From the NCBI RefSeq assembly GCF_000373925.1, contig NZ_KB892762.1, positions 20,327-84,326 on the forward strand: a stretch of 64,000 nt of DNA. The letters are read 5' to 3'. Source of the DNA: Actinopolymorpha alba DSM 45243. GTDB taxonomy: Bacteria; Actinomycetota; Actinomycetes; Propionibacteriales; Actinopolymorphaceae. The position numbers and the translations under genes are program-made. Below, piece by piece: positions 53,416 through 62,590 of the stretch. Under the pieces are notes generated by a model, which saw only the letters and a list, made by a program, of their open reading frames with translations, did not search any database and was not told the origin of the DNA. Within the stretch, counting starts at the first letter, position 1. The number at the start of each line of letters is the position of its first letter.

Positions 53416-53457
53416 TCGGGACGAAGAGGTCGTGGGTTCAAATCTCGCCACCCCGAC
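53416..53457 (+). repeat. attachment site attR (tRNA-Pro 3' duplicate)
   Basis: A 42-bp copy of the tRNA-Pro 3' part with one C-to-T change in the T-arm. Upstream sequence does not form a tRNA, so it is a pure integration scar. Confidence 0.9.
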
Positions 53458-53498
53458 AGGTAAAACGGCAGGTCAGAGGTGCTTTGGCTAAGGTTCGC

Positions 53499-53852
53499 TT
53501 AGAGCTCGCCGAGCGCGTGAATGAGACGATTGGCTACTTCACCGACAGTGAAGTCCCATCCAGTTAGGCGCTGTCCGCTCCAGTTAATCCCTACCCGGAA
53601 GTCATCTTTGGCTAGATCCGGCAAAGCCGCGCTTCGCCAATGATCCAGCGACATTGAAACAGCTCGAAATTGAGGACCCCATAGCTGAGCGGCGCGCTGC
53701 GCACGGGTCTTCGACGACCAATAGGGGAAAGCTGGTTGCCCAGAACTTGAGACCGGGGTCGGACTGCCATCGTCGTCTCGAACCCACCAAACGGTACGAG
53801 TCCGAGCGATCTCACGGAAGAAGGCCGCTGCCTGAGCCCCGCTTGTGCTCAC
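53499..53852 (-). CDS. DUF2750-family protein
   Basis: A 117-residue protein. TSGAQAAAFFREIARTRTVWWVRDDDG, PAFPYWSSKTRAQRAAQLWG (in parts: FPYWSSKTRA) and the tail LTGWDFTVGEVANRL match the DUF2750 pattern of small cytosolic proteins of unknown role. The start ATG 53852 is the family start. It is the first gene outside the tRNA-Pro element. Confidence 0.78.
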   Translation of the reverse strand: MSTSGAQAAAFFREIARTRTVWWVRDDDGSPTPVSSSGQPAFPYWSSKTRAQRAAQLWGPQFRAVSMSLDHWRSAALPDLAKDDFRVGINWSGQRLTGWDFTVGEVANRLIHALGEL

Positions 53853-54051
53853 CTGAATCCTCCTGGATCGTCCCGACTTTCAGCATCACGCTTGAGCGCG
53901 GCACCAGAGGGCCCCAGTGCCGCGCCCCGTTCGCAGCGTTAGTAACCGGGCGGGAGCCTACGGTGTCCGCCTGGATCCATGAGGACATGATCCTCTGGGT
54001 AGCATGCGGGTCACGGCAACGCCAATGACCCCGCCGTGTCAACGCCGGCTG

Positions 54052-54665
54052 GAGACGGTCCAAGCGCTGACCTTTGTCGGCTCCGGCCTCCTTCTGTGGC
54101 GTATCCGCCACCAGGAGCCGACCCGCTCGGAGACCAGCCACGAGAGAGTCTGGCCCGCTCTTGCCGCCGGACTGCGCTTTGTCTGGCAGCAACCGATGGT
54201 CCGCGCGTTTACGCTGTCTGACGCAAACCTTCCTGTTCTCCTTCGCCATCGTGTACGCCGTCCAGATGGTCTTCTTCACCCGCGACCTCAACCTGTCCCC
54301 TGCCATGATCGGCGTGATCTTCACGGTCGGAAGCGTCGGCGGACTACTGGGTGGCATGGCCGCTCGAACAGCGGGCGTGCGGTTCACGACCGGACGAACC
54401 ATCCTCACCGGATCGCTACTGCGTGCGGCTGGCATCGCCCTGGTCCCGCTCGCCGCCCTGGCCGGGCCGGCCGCTCTGCCGTTGCTGGTCGTCTCTCGCC
54501 TGGTGAACGCTTTCGGCTGGACCTTGTGGGAAGTTCACCAGGAGACGATGCAGCAGCTGCTCACCCCGGCCAGGCTTCGGGGAAGAGTCAACGGCAGCGT
54601 CCAGTTCGTCGTCCAGGGCGTGGACGCGCTCGGAGCATTCGTCGGGGCCGGCCTTGTGGCCTCAA
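54052..54665 (+). pseudogene. MFS transporter fragment, frameshifted and truncated at both ends
   Basis: One frame encodes VQALTFVGSGLLLWRIRHQE and LAAGLRFVWQQPMVRAFTLSDA; about 54225 the family text moves to another frame with FLFSFAIVYAVQMVFFTRDL, MIGVIFTVGSVGGLLGG and LLTPARLRGRVNGSVQFV. A single extra A in GACGCAAACC explains the shift. The first five or so helices and the last helices are missing. The 3' break is followed within 20 bp by a sequence that is also found at another pseudogene break near 59.3 kb. Confidence 0.82.
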
Positions 54666-55048
54666 CCAGTCACGCGGACGGTCAGTGGCCGCGCCGGCGC
54701 CGTCCGAGGACGGCCGCCGGGCCGCCCGCAGGACGAAGCCGGTGCGCTGCGCCGCGTCAGCGGCGCCTTGATCTCGTACAGGTCAGTTCGGCAGACAGAG
54801 CGTGCCCGATCGGGCGGTCGCCGGGCTACCGCTGACGCCATCCTCGGGCTCATCGGGCGGGTTATGCAGGGCGTGGGCCGCCGTGCTCCCAGATGGCGAG
54901 CACTCTGCCCGTTGTCGCGTCAACCAGCCCGGTGCCAACGAAGAACATCCGGTGACGCAGTTCTTCGTCAGCCTCCTACCGCTGACGTGCCCCCGAATGG
55001 CCCCTCACCCAGCCGTCAATGATCAACGCTGACTGCGTACGACCCGTC
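54666..55048. other. degenerate spacer
   Basis: No gene recognised. It includes the 54685-54779 segment shared in inverted orientation with 59244-59330. Confidence 0.5.
54685..54779 (+). repeat. shared segment, copy 1
   Basis: About 90 bp containing CCGTCCGAGGACGGC, GGGCCGCCCGCA and GTCAGCGGCGCCTTGATCT, found again in inverted orientation at 59244-59330. Its coding reading ends ...RAARR...VRCAASAAP. It abuts the broken 3' end of the MFS fragment. Confidence 0.65.
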
Positions 55049-55162
55049 TTCGAGTTCGGGAGCGACCCGTTCTGGCGCCAGGTGCATGGGATCAGGGAAG
55101 GCATCCTGGCCGAGGCCGCTCGTGCACGACGGGCCATGATCTCCACGACGATCTACAGCCGG
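55049..55162 (+). pseudogene. P-loop kinase-like fragment
   Basis: A short stretch encoding FEFGSDPFWRQVHGIREGIL and AEAARARRAMISTTIYS resembles the middle of AAA/P-loop small-molecule kinases (the region after the P-loop). There is no P-loop upstream and the C-terminus is lost, so it is a remnant. The family link is tentative. Confidence 0.4.
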
Positions 55163-55269
55163 TGGCGCCCCCACTGTTTCAGCCGCGCGCGTGGACTTTC
55201 GGCCCTGTGACTACCCATCGTTGCCGTTGATGGTGGGGGAAAGAGTGGACGCGACCACCGGGAGGGATC

Positions 55270-55590
55270 ATGCCGAAGTATCTGGTGCAGGCACGGTACA
55301 CCGCGGACGGAGTGAAGGGCCTGCTCAAGGAAGGCGGTACGGCCCGGGTGGAGGCAGCCAAGAACGCGACGAGCTCGGCTGGCGGCACCCTCGAGTCGTA
55401 CTATTTCGCGTTCGGACAGGACGACGTGTACCTAGTAGTTGATCTGCCGGACAACGCCACTGCAGCAGCGCTCAGCCTCGCGATCGCCGCGACCGGCGCG
55501 GTACACACCAAGTCGACCGTGCTGCTGACTCCCGGCGAAGTCGACGAGGCCAGCAAGAAGAAGATCAGCTATCAGGCTCCAGGTAAATGA
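55270..55590 (+). CDS. GYD-domain protein
   Basis: A 106-residue GYD-domain protein. MPKYLVQARYTADGVKGLLKEG, TLESYYFAFGQDDVYLVVDLPD and TVLLTPGEVDEA match the family of small ferredoxin-like-fold proteins of unknown function. GGGAGG lies just upstream of ATG 55270. It looks intact in spite of its degraded surroundings. Confidence 0.87.
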   Translation: MPKYLVQARYTADGVKGLLKEGGTARVEAAKNATSSAGGTLESYYFAFGQDDVYLVVDLPDNATAAALSLAIAATGAVHTKSTVLLTPGEVDEASKKKISYQAPGK

Positions 55591-56254
55591 ACGACCCTCC
55601 TCCGGCCTATCCGTTGTGTCTCCCGTGGTGCCGTAGTGGAAGATGTACGCAGGCGAACCGGCGGTAGCGCCATTCTCGGCGGGGCAGCAAAGGCCGATGT
55701 ACTTGCGAATGGAACGGCCATCATTGCGAATGATGTCACGATTCGAGACGTTCTCCATCTCATCAAGATGCTCCCCATTCGCCGCGGAAACATGATCTAG
55801 AGGATCAAGCACTCTCGACCATGATGTTGGCTTGTTCATGGGCGAAATGAAGGTTGGCCAAGTTCGGGCGGGAGCACCGTGGGTCGGTCGGCTAGCTCGC
55901 GGGCAGAGGTTCGCCCTGTTGCGCGGCGTAGCATTAGGCAACGAGTACGTCTCGGATCGGTGGGACGGTCCGCCATGAAGCACCTCGACACGGTCGTTCG
56001 GGTGATCCTGCCGAACAGTGCGCGGCTTGTACCAGCTCGCGCGATGGCGACGCATTGGCGGACGGCGAACGCCTTGCCGGAGTCGGGTTGGGATCGGGCA
56101 ACGCAGTGTCTGCTCGTCTACAAGGTGCGGCAGGAAGCGGGAGGCGCACGCCGCACGCGGGGCCTCCCTCGGCAGGAGACCCTGGCCACACAACTTCGTC
56201 GACGCGGTTGATGAGTGGTCTACGTGACCATCCCACCGAGCGCACCCCGTGGAC
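55591..56254. other. gene-free degenerate spacer
   Basis: About 660 bp without a supported gene. A long minus-strand open frame crosses it (to 55432, antisense to the GYD gene), but its residues show no family. Codon use differs from neighbouring genes. Confidence 0.5.
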
Positions 56255-57157
56255 TCAGTCCAGGCCGTAGCGATCGAGTGCTGCTCGAAGCTGGTTGAGC
56301 GCCTCGGTTCTCCAGTAGTCCCGGTTAGGGATCTGGTCGTTTCGGTTCCAGCGCATCGTCGTGACGCCCGCCCACATGAGGATGCGGAACTGGTGAACGA
56401 GGTCTTGGTTGGGCCCCGGATAGTGCTCTGCAACTTCGTCGGGGACGTAGGCGAGGTCGTATTCGACCGGCCCACGTTGGCACGTCCCGACGTCGATGAA
56501 GAGCGGGCCTTTCCTGGTGTTGAGCACATTTGCCGGATGCGGTTCACCGTGCAACAACTGCTCGCTGGCACCCCAACGGCTGATCGCCGCGCTCACGCGC
56601 CTGAATGTGTCGCTGAGGAGTTCGCGGTCACGGTCGGGAAGGTCGGGAGTCAACTCTCGGTCGTCAGCACTCGCTGTCCAACCGGCGATTCGAGCGGTGA
56701 TATGTGGTGCCGCCAGATCGATCTTTCGCAAGCTGGCATGGAATCGGACGAGTGCGTGCGCATAGTCCGCCGGCGCGAGGTCTGAGGACATGCCGAGCTG
56801 CTCGTGCGCCGCGGCGCCTCGCCGGTCAGCAACGACAGGCTCGTAGTAGGTCCAGAGCGTGATAGCGAAGTCGTCACGCACATAGACGCCGGGCTCCACA
56901 CGAGGCTCGAGCTCACCCACCGGGCTATCGGTTTCGGCGAGACGGCGAGCAACCTCTGCTTCGAACTCCAAGCCCGCTTGCCCCCGACCGTCGTGAAGGG
57001 ACAGCGGTGCGACACGAGCAAGTACATCGCAAGGAGTCAGGCGTACGGCGATGCGGTCCGAGTTGTGAACGACGACCGCATCGCCGACTTGAAGGCCGAG
57101 GGCGGAGGCAGTCGCCGCTGCGGCGTCAACCGCGCGCCGGACTTCGGATGGTTCCAT
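56255..57157 (-). CDS. aminoglycoside phosphotransferase (APH)-family kinase
   Basis: A 300-residue APH-fold protein. The catalytic loop reads LHGEPHPANVLNT, where the usual HGD is HGE, and the metal motif is PLFIDVGTCQRGPVEYDLAYVP. The catalytic Asp-to-Glu change is found in some subfamilies but may lower activity. RIAVRLTPCDVLARV holds the ATP-site lysine counterpart as Arg. Substrate is unknown and antibiotic resistance should not be assumed. ATG 57157 has GAGGAAGG just upstream. Confidence 0.85.
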   Translation of the reverse strand: MEPSEVRRAVDAAAATASALGLQVGDAVVVHNSDRIAVRLTPCDVLARVAPLSLHDGRGQAGLEFEAEVARRLAETDSPVGELEPRVEPGVYVRDDFAITLWTYYEPVVADRRGAAAHEQLGMSSDLAPADYAHALVRFHASLRKIDLAAPHITARIAGWTASADDRELTPDLPDRDRELLSDTFRRVSAAISRWGASEQLLHGEPHPANVLNTRKGPLFIDVGTCQRGPVEYDLAYVPDEVAEHYPGPNQDLVHQFRILMWAGVTTMRWNRNDQIPNRDYWRTEALNQLRAALDRYGLD

Positions 57158-57376
57158 GGCCTTCCTCGCCCTCCTCGTAAAGCGTCCCGGTCAATGCTCG
57201 CGCTCGATCGCCTAGACACCTTATACGCGGCACCCCACAAGACAGCAGAGGTCACTCCAGGCCGCTGGAGGACGCCACCTGACGCGTAACCGCGTCCCAT
57301 CCGGGACCGTCCAAGAGGGTCGAGATCCGAGCGCTCCACGATGAGGTCGCGGTCGACCATTAGGCGTCAGACGGTC
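57158..57376. promoter_or_regulatory. leader of APH-family gene
   Basis: A TATAAG hexamer on the minus strand is near 57222-57227. A frame from ATG 57360 runs into the APH gene but has no family features. Confidence 0.3.
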
Positions 57377-57422
57377 TCGGGTACCGCTGCCACGCCGGTG
57401 TTGGCGTGGCAGCGGTACCCGA
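57377..57422. terminator. 20-bp perfect stem hairpin
   Basis: TCGGGTACCGCTGCCACGCC (57377-57396) pairs perfectly with 57403-57422 over a 6-base loop (GGTGTT). It lies 113 bp downstream of the YCII gene and upstream of the APH gene, a strong terminator candidate. Confidence 0.82.
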
Positions 57423-57534
57423 CCGAGGTTCCTCGCGAGGTACTGCTGGTGGTGTTCGGTGAACACGTACTAGCGACGTGGCCCAGACCTCGGCGTCGCC
57501 TGGATCAGCTCTCCGTTGACGAGTCGCGACCTCA

Positions 57535-57894
57535 TCACTGGGTTCTGGGTCGCGGCTTGAATCGTCGAACCTCCTGGGGCCAGCCGCAGGCTTCCGCGAT
57601 CTTGCCGGCCCACATCTTGGCGGCCTCGTCGTCGGCCACGTCCACCAGGGCGAACCCGCCCAGGAACTCCTTGGTCTCGACGTATGGTCCGTCGGTGATC
57701 ATCACGGTGCCACTGGTGGGGTCGGCGCTGTAGACCGGGCCATCTTCCTCCTCCAGCCCCCCGGCGAACACGTACACGCCGGCAGCCTTCATCTCGTCCG
57801 TGACCGCCATGGCGAGCGGCCCGCGGCCGCGGAACCACTCCTCGGTGTGGTCGCCCACCCACTGCTGGTTGAAGTAGATGAGGTACTCGGTCAT
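57535..57894 (-). CDS. YCII-related (DGPF-domain) protein
   Basis: A 119-residue protein of the YCII family. MTEYLIYFNQQWV, VYVFAGGLEEEDGPVYS and GTVMITDGPYVETKEFLGGFALVDV contain the DGPY/ETKE motif of the DGPF group often found beside ECF sigma factors. No sigma gene is adjacent here. ATG 57894 has AAGGAGGAG 4-5 bases upstream. Function is unknown. Confidence 0.9.
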   Translation of the reverse strand: MTEYLIYFNQQWVGDHTEEWFRGRGPLAMAVTDEMKAAGVYVFAGGLEEEDGPVYSADPTSGTVMITDGPYVETKEFLGGFALVDVADDEAAKMWAGKIAEACGWPQEVRRFKPRPRTQ

Positions 57895-58172
57895 GTCTCC
57901 TCCTTGTCCCGGCGGCCTCCTCCGGCAGCCTCCCACCCGTTCTACGGACGCCTCGCTCCGGATCCGACAGGCTGCCGGCAAAATCTTCACGGCTACGAGT
58001 GGTCCAACCGCACTCATCTACCGCTGACCGCGCCGTGGTGCCGCGTCGAGTGGATCTCTGACATGCCTGTAAAGGATCAGCCGAGACACAACTGTCAAGC
58101 GTCTGAGGTGCCAGCGGTCCGTTGGCCGCTCACCTTCCGTCCGTTGGCTCCGAACAGGCCAGGGTTCCCCGC

Positions 58173-59012
58173 TCAGCGCAGGACCATGACCGCAATCGTT
58201 CCGATAGCCAGATTGGCGGTCACGTGAACCAGGTAAGGGATGAGAACGCCGCCACTACGCAGACGCAGTACCCCGAGGACGAATCCCCAGCTCCCCGCCA
58301 TGATCATGCCAACTGCGCCGGACGGAAAGCCTGCAAAGTGCGCGACCCCAAACAACACTGCTTGCAGCACCACCCCCGCCCAGGAGCCCCATACTGCGGC
58401 AAGTTCGCTCAACAGCACCCCCCGGAAGAGCAGCTCCTCCCACACCGGATTGACCAAGGCGAACCCACCGATGCCCAAGATGGCCAGCCACAGCGGGAGC
58501 CGCTGTAGTTCACGGAGGTATTCGGCAGGTTCGGGGCGCACCACCAGAGCCCACACCGTGAGCGCCGCTCCACTGAGTACCACGGTGGCCAGACCGAGCC
58601 ACGGTGCCTCTCGCGTCACGACTCCTGGCCTCAGCCAATGAGCCGCTGGGCGCAGCGCGGCAGGTCGACCAGCGAGCAGCAGACACGCCAAAGGGAGCAC
58701 ACTCACCAGCACGGCAGTGACCGCGGGAGGTACATCGCCGACAGCGCCAATCGCGAAGCACACGACGAGCGGGCCGACGAACGATGCCGCGCGAATCGCC
58801 TCCGCAGACCGCAGGAGGACCGCGGCACCGATCACAACTGCCGCCACTGCACCTACGACGCCAGACCGTGTGGGGTCGTCGGGGCGGAGCGGCACGATCG
58901 CACAGGCGCCCAGTGCGACGACGCACAGTCCCGCACTCACCGCCCGACGCGAGCGAATCGGGCTCGTACGGTCGACTGCCGTGGACCACGACGAGTGATC
59001 CAGTTCAGGCAT
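58173..59012 (-). CDS. CPBP-family intramembrane metalloprotease-like protein
   Basis: A 279-residue multi-pass membrane protein with about eight helices. The Abi/CPBP motifs are NPVWEELLFRGVLL (EExxxR), LFGVAHFAGFPSG (FxxxH) and the last motif HVTANLAIG, so the glutamate/histidine metal site is intact. Members process prenylated proteins, give bacteriocin immunity or act as membrane scaffolds. ATG 59012 is preferred to the longer frame at 59093. No bacteriocin gene is nearby. Confidence 0.85.
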   Translation of the reverse strand: MPELDHSSWSTAVDRTSPIRSRRAVSAGLCVVALGACAIVPLRPDDPTRSGVVGAVAAVVIGAAVLLRSAEAIRAASFVGPLVVCFAIGAVGDVPPAVTAVLVSVLPLACLLLAGRPAALRPAAHWLRPGVVTREAPWLGLATVVLSGAALTVWALVVRPEPAEYLRELQRLPLWLAILGIGGFALVNPVWEELLFRGVLLSELAAVWGSWAGVVLQAVLFGVAHFAGFPSGAVGMIMAGSWGFVLGVLRLRSGGVLIPYLVHVTANLAIGTIAVMVLR

Positions 59013-59156
59013 TGAAGAGCTCCGACCAGCGACGGGTCCAACGGTTGCCGTCCGAGTATCGGCCGACCTGAGCCATGAGCAGGATCCTCCCACAGCCAGT
59101 TCCGGGCCCTCCGCATCTCTGCCGGCACCACCGCGACCTCAAGCTCGGCGAGCCAT

Positions 59157-59201
59157 GTCACACATCAACTGACGGGCACCTGTCGCACATCAGCCGACGG
59201 A
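59157..59201. repeat. two 20-bp direct repeats, IS21-end-like
   Basis: TGTCACACATCAACTGACGG (59157-59176) and TGTCGCACATCAGCCGACGG (59182-59201) repeat with a 25-bp period. IS21-family elements carry multiple such TGT-starting direct repeats at their ends. No transposase gene is nearby, so this is probably an IS end remnant. Confidence 0.5.
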
Positions 59202-59242
59202 GCACATTCGCCCACAGCCCTGCGTTGCTGAGTTGACCTCCC

Positions 59243-59785
59243 CTAGATCAAGGCGCCGCTGACGCAGCGCACCGCCCGGCTATCGCCCTTGCGGGCGGCC
59301 CTGGGGGCCGTCCTCGGACGGCCGGCGTCCGGCGAAGCACCTGCACTCATCGAAGGACTCAGAGGGCTCCGCCCTCCGAACCTCCCGGTCCTCGCTCCGG
59401 CAGAGGGACCTTCACGAGGGACGGTTTGTCCCAGCATCACCGGCCGGCCGGAAGTAGTCGGCTGCTGCTTGAATTGCGGTTCGCCGAAGGACAACATCAC
59501 GGCGGTCGGCCGCTGGGCCAGCGCATGCTCGACCGTGGCCACGTCGATTGCCCAGCTCTGAAAACCGATCCCCCACGGCCTGTCAGTTCCGTCGGCAACG
59601 ATCGGCAGCTCCCGATCCAGCCACTCCAGATCCCCGTTGCCGCCGCCAAGCAGCCCCAACCCACCGCCGTTAGAGACCGCCGCCGCCAACGCACCACCAG
59701 CCGATCCACCCATCGGCGCCAACGCAATCGGATGCTGCACCGAAAACAACTCCGTGAACGCGGTCGACAACCCCATAACGAACAT
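59243..59785 (-). pseudogene. nitronate monooxygenase-like fragment (5' part)
   Basis: From about ATG 59785 the frame encodes LSTAFTELFSVQHPIALAPMGGSAGG, ALAAAVSNGGGLGLLGGG and RPWGIGFQSWAIDVATVEHALAQRP, the N-terminal FMN-barrel part of nitronate monooxygenases (2-nitropropane dioxygenase family). After VMLSFGEPQF (about 59460) the homology ends and the residues become Arg/Pro/Ser-rich. About two-thirds of the enzyme, including the catalytic His region, is missing. Its last 85 bp are the shared segment also present at 54685-54779. Confidence 0.82.
59244..59330 (-). repeat. shared segment, copy 2
   Basis: The inverted counterpart of 54685-54779. It forms the 3' end of the nitronate monooxygenase remnant frame. 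Confidence 0.65.
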
Positions 59786-59960
59786 CATCTCCTGTCCCTG
59801 GACGACCATCCCACCACAAAGTCTCAGGGGCGCCAGGACCGTTCCAGCCACTACCTCGGGAACATGGCGATGGTCGTACGCGGGCAGTTCCACCGTCGCG
59901 TCCGTCTCGGCACCCGGTGACTACGTCGCCTTGAAGTGACCACCGACTGCGCCCACGGTG

Positions 59961-60881
59961 TCAGCTCGACTGCTCGTACTCCGCGAAGATCTGGTTGAGG
60001 GTGTACGTCGCGTCCGCAGGCGGGGAATCACCGGTGTCCAGTGCACCAGCACAGGCAGCCAACGCCTTCCATAGTGCCCAGCCTCGCCCGCGCGCCCAGG
60101 TCGCCGAGTCGACGGACAACCTGTCGCGAAAGGCCTTTCGACTCTCTGCCGACAGCAGTGTCCATGCGATCGCCAGGTCGCAGGCGGGGTCACCGACGCC
60201 ACACGTACCGAAATCAATGACGGCAACAAGCACGCCGTCCTTGACCAGAAGGTTTCCCTGGGTCACGTCTCCGTGGAACCAGACAGGTCGTCTGTCCCAG
60301 GCCGCCTGCAGCGCGGTGTGCCAGATCTCCCGAGCGAGGTCGGTCCGGAGGTGACCGTCCAGTGTCTCGAGCGCGCCCTGTGTCTGCTTGTCGTACGTTG
60401 CCAACGGGCCGCCTCGGAACCAGTTGTGCCGCCCAGGAACGGGACCGTCGGTGGGATCGGCCTGCTGCAGGGCGGCGAGAAAGCCCGCCAGGGTGATGCC
60501 GAACTCAGTCAGGTCAGCGATGTTGGCGAGGCTCGCGGGTTCTCCGCTGAGCCAACGGTAAACCGACCACGCGTGCGGGTAACCCTCGCCAGGCGTACCC
60601 TTCGCCAACGGAACCGGGACGGACAACGGCAACCGCGGCCCCAGTATCGGCAACCACCGATGCTCCTTGTCGACCGCAAGAGCATACTCCGACGCGCTGG
60701 GAAGTCGCACCGACATCTCACTCCCAAGATGGAACGTCCGGTTGTCCCACCCCTCGTTCTCCACCGGTCGAACCGGAAGGCCGGCCCACTGCGGGAACTG
60801 CGCCGCAACCAGCCGTTGCACCAGCTCCACATCGGCAGGAAATCGAGCCGGCACAGGGCCAAGGTCAGGCACTTCATACAT
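59961..60881 (-). CDS. APH-family phosphotransferase
   Basis: A 306-residue APH-fold kinase with intact catalytic loop FHGDVTQGNLLVKDG and metal motif VAVIDFGTCGVGDPACDLAIAW. GWDNRTFHLGSEMSVRLPSA covers the N-lobe. This architecture is widespread in actinobacteria and usually unassigned; macrolide or sugar phosphorylation are family precedents. ATG 60881 begins it, divergent from the DUF2087 gene across 206 bp. Confidence 0.88.
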   Translation of the reverse strand: MYEVPDLGPVPARFPADVELVQRLVAAQFPQWAGLPVRPVENEGWDNRTFHLGSEMSVRLPSASEYALAVDKEHRWLPILGPRLPLSVPVPLAKGTPGEGYPHAWSVYRWLSGEPASLANIADLTEFGITLAGFLAALQQADPTDGPVPGRHNWFRGGPLATYDKQTQGALETLDGHLRTDLAREIWHTALQAAWDRRPVWFHGDVTQGNLLVKDGVLVAVIDFGTCGVGDPACDLAIAWTLLSAESRKAFRDRLSVDSATWARGRGWALWKALAACAGALDTGDSPPADATYTLNQIFAEYEQSS

Positions 60882-61087
60882 CTATGAATCCCTTCTGAGT
60901 GGGCTGGCTGTCGGCCGAGGCGGGTGCCGAGGCGCCGGTAGTCGTCAACACTTGGCGGAAGTTCGACGGGTCCGACCAATATCCGATTGTCGATGCGCCC
61001 TGATCAGACCATGCTGCTGACTCGGAATAGTAGGACGATCCATCTGTCTGACGGCATGGGTGACATGCCACGAGGGAGGCGAGGAGT

Positions 61088-61687
61088 TTGCAAGATCCTG
61101 GGGTTGACGCACCAGTAACGACTCCCCATCTGGCGACCGCTGCGTCGCTGCTGGCGACGCTTTCGGATCCGAACGTGGTGCGAGTGGTCTGTTGGATGCT
61201 TGAACGGGATCCGCGCGAGCGCGGCGCGGTCAGCGGCTGCGCCGAGGCGCTTGGTCTCGACACTGCATCTGCAGCACGGATCTACGGGAGGCTTACAGCT
61301 TCAAGCCTGCTCGTGTCCAACGGATCCGATATTGAAGTCAGGTTGGATCTGCTGCGACAGGCCGCTCAAGACTTGGACGAGATCAATCCGGTCGTTCGTC
61401 GTCTCGACGACTATCCACACCTGACAGCACTGTTCTCCCACGGCCGACTGACCAGTATTCCCGTCGAGTACGAGCACCTTAGGTCCCTCGCACTCTTCCT
61501 GGCGAGCTATTTCACGGATGGCGTGTCGTACAAGGAACCGGCGGTCAACCATGTGGTGAGGCAGGTTCACGAAGACTTCTCCGCGCTGCGACGCATGATG
61601 GTGGACGTAGGCGTCATGACCCGTGACCGAAGTGGCGTGTACACCCTGTCAGAACAAGGGGATGAGCCTCTAGTCTCGGCTACATGA
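61088..61687 (+). CDS. winged-helix protein with C-terminal DUF2087
   Basis: A 199-residue protein. The N-terminal half is an ArsR-like winged helix (SLLATLSDPNVVRVVCWMLE, GLDTASAARIYGRLTASSLL). The C-terminal half is DUF2087: LFSHGRLTSIPVEYEHLRSL, FLASYFTDGVSYKEPAVNHV and RRMMVDVGVMTRDRSGVYTL. Such proteins are taken to be transcriptional regulators. The TTG start is preceded by GAGGCGAGGAG. Its TGA overlaps the ATG of the kinase gene that follows, so it is the first gene of a three-gene operon. Confidence 0.82.
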   Translation: MQDPGVDAPVTTPHLATAASLLATLSDPNVVRVVCWMLERDPRERGAVSGCAEALGLDTASAARIYGRLTASSLLVSNGSDIEVRLDLLRQAAQDLDEINPVVRRLDDYPHLTALFSHGRLTSIPVEYEHLRSLALFLASYFTDGVSYKEPAVNHVVRQVHEDFSALRRMMVDVGVMTRDRSGVYTLSEQGDEPLVSAT

Positions 61688-62579
61688 CCAGACATGCGGG
61701 AGCGTTCGGCGGCTCCGGGTCGCGGATCGAGATCGTGTCGCGAGAGCCCATTTCCGGTGGCTTTAGCGCGGCGACCAAGGAACGGCTGCGTATCGTCATA
61801 GCGGATCGTGGCCAGCGAGTCGAGCAGACCGCCCTGCTGAAGCGGACATCGGCGATCGAAGTTTCAGCCCTACGCGCGGCAAGCGGGGGACCGTCGGCGG
61901 CGGCCATCCCGAAGATCATCGACGCTGGCATCGACGCGGATGGCCACTGGATCCTCACCCCGTTCTACAGCGGCAATCCTGCGGCGGCTGAGACCCTCAT
62001 CCCCGACAACGTCGTCGAATCACTGGCCCGGATGCACATCCATCATTTGAAGCGCCCATCCCCTGACCATATTCCCGTCGTTGACTCGTCCTGGTGGCAG
62101 GCGAATGCGCCGTATCCATCGAACGGCTCACTGGACTTGCACGCCCGGCTACGCGAGCAATGATCGCGCAGGTCACTGCTCTACGGGATGAACCTCGAGT
62201 CCAGGACGCGCTGGAGGAGTTACCACGCACGTTGCTCCATGGCGACGTGCACCGCAACAACGTGCTTGTCGACGAACACGGAAACGGCCGGCTCATCGAC
62301 TGGGGAGGTGCCCTCGTCGGGATACCCGCACTCGACATCGTGAACCTTGGGCCGCCCGGCAGTAACGCCTACAGGACCTACGCCGACACTTGGGAAACAC
62401 TGACTGGACAGAACCTCGAAACCGCTGCCTGGCGGCGCAGCTACTTGGTCGCGACCGTCTGCATCAACCTCAAGTACGTCGCGTTCGCCGCCAAGATATT
62501 CGGCGACCACAAGGCGCAATCAATGCTTCAACAAGCGACTGAAGCCCTTGAGCAGATAGGCAGCGATCCAAAGTCCTGA
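61684..62579 (+). pseudogene. APH-family kinase gene split by a frameshift
   Basis: The first frame (61684-62163) encodes an N-lobe with ISGGFSAATKERLRIVIADR, then ALLKR and the C-lobe start ESLARMHIHHLKRPS. The second frame (open from 62094) carries the catalytic LLHGDVHRNNVLVDEHGNGR and IDWGGALVG motifs. The join lies between about 62085 and 62110, where the first frame loses family character (PYPSNGSLD) and the second gains it (IERLTGLARPATRAM). All catalytic residues are intact if the frames are joined, so a recent mutation, sequencing error or recoding are all possible. Confidence 0.78.
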
Positions 62580-62590
62580 CACGGAGGAAC

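Noticed and set aside
55432..56571. 379-codon minus-strand open frame
   Set aside because: It runs antisense to the intact GYD gene and to part of the APH gene, and its residues show no family. It is a shadow joined to non-coding sequence.
59289..59561. 90-codon plus-strand frame opposite the nitronate monooxygenase remnant
   Set aside because: The minus-strand frame has clear family sequence; the plus frame has none.
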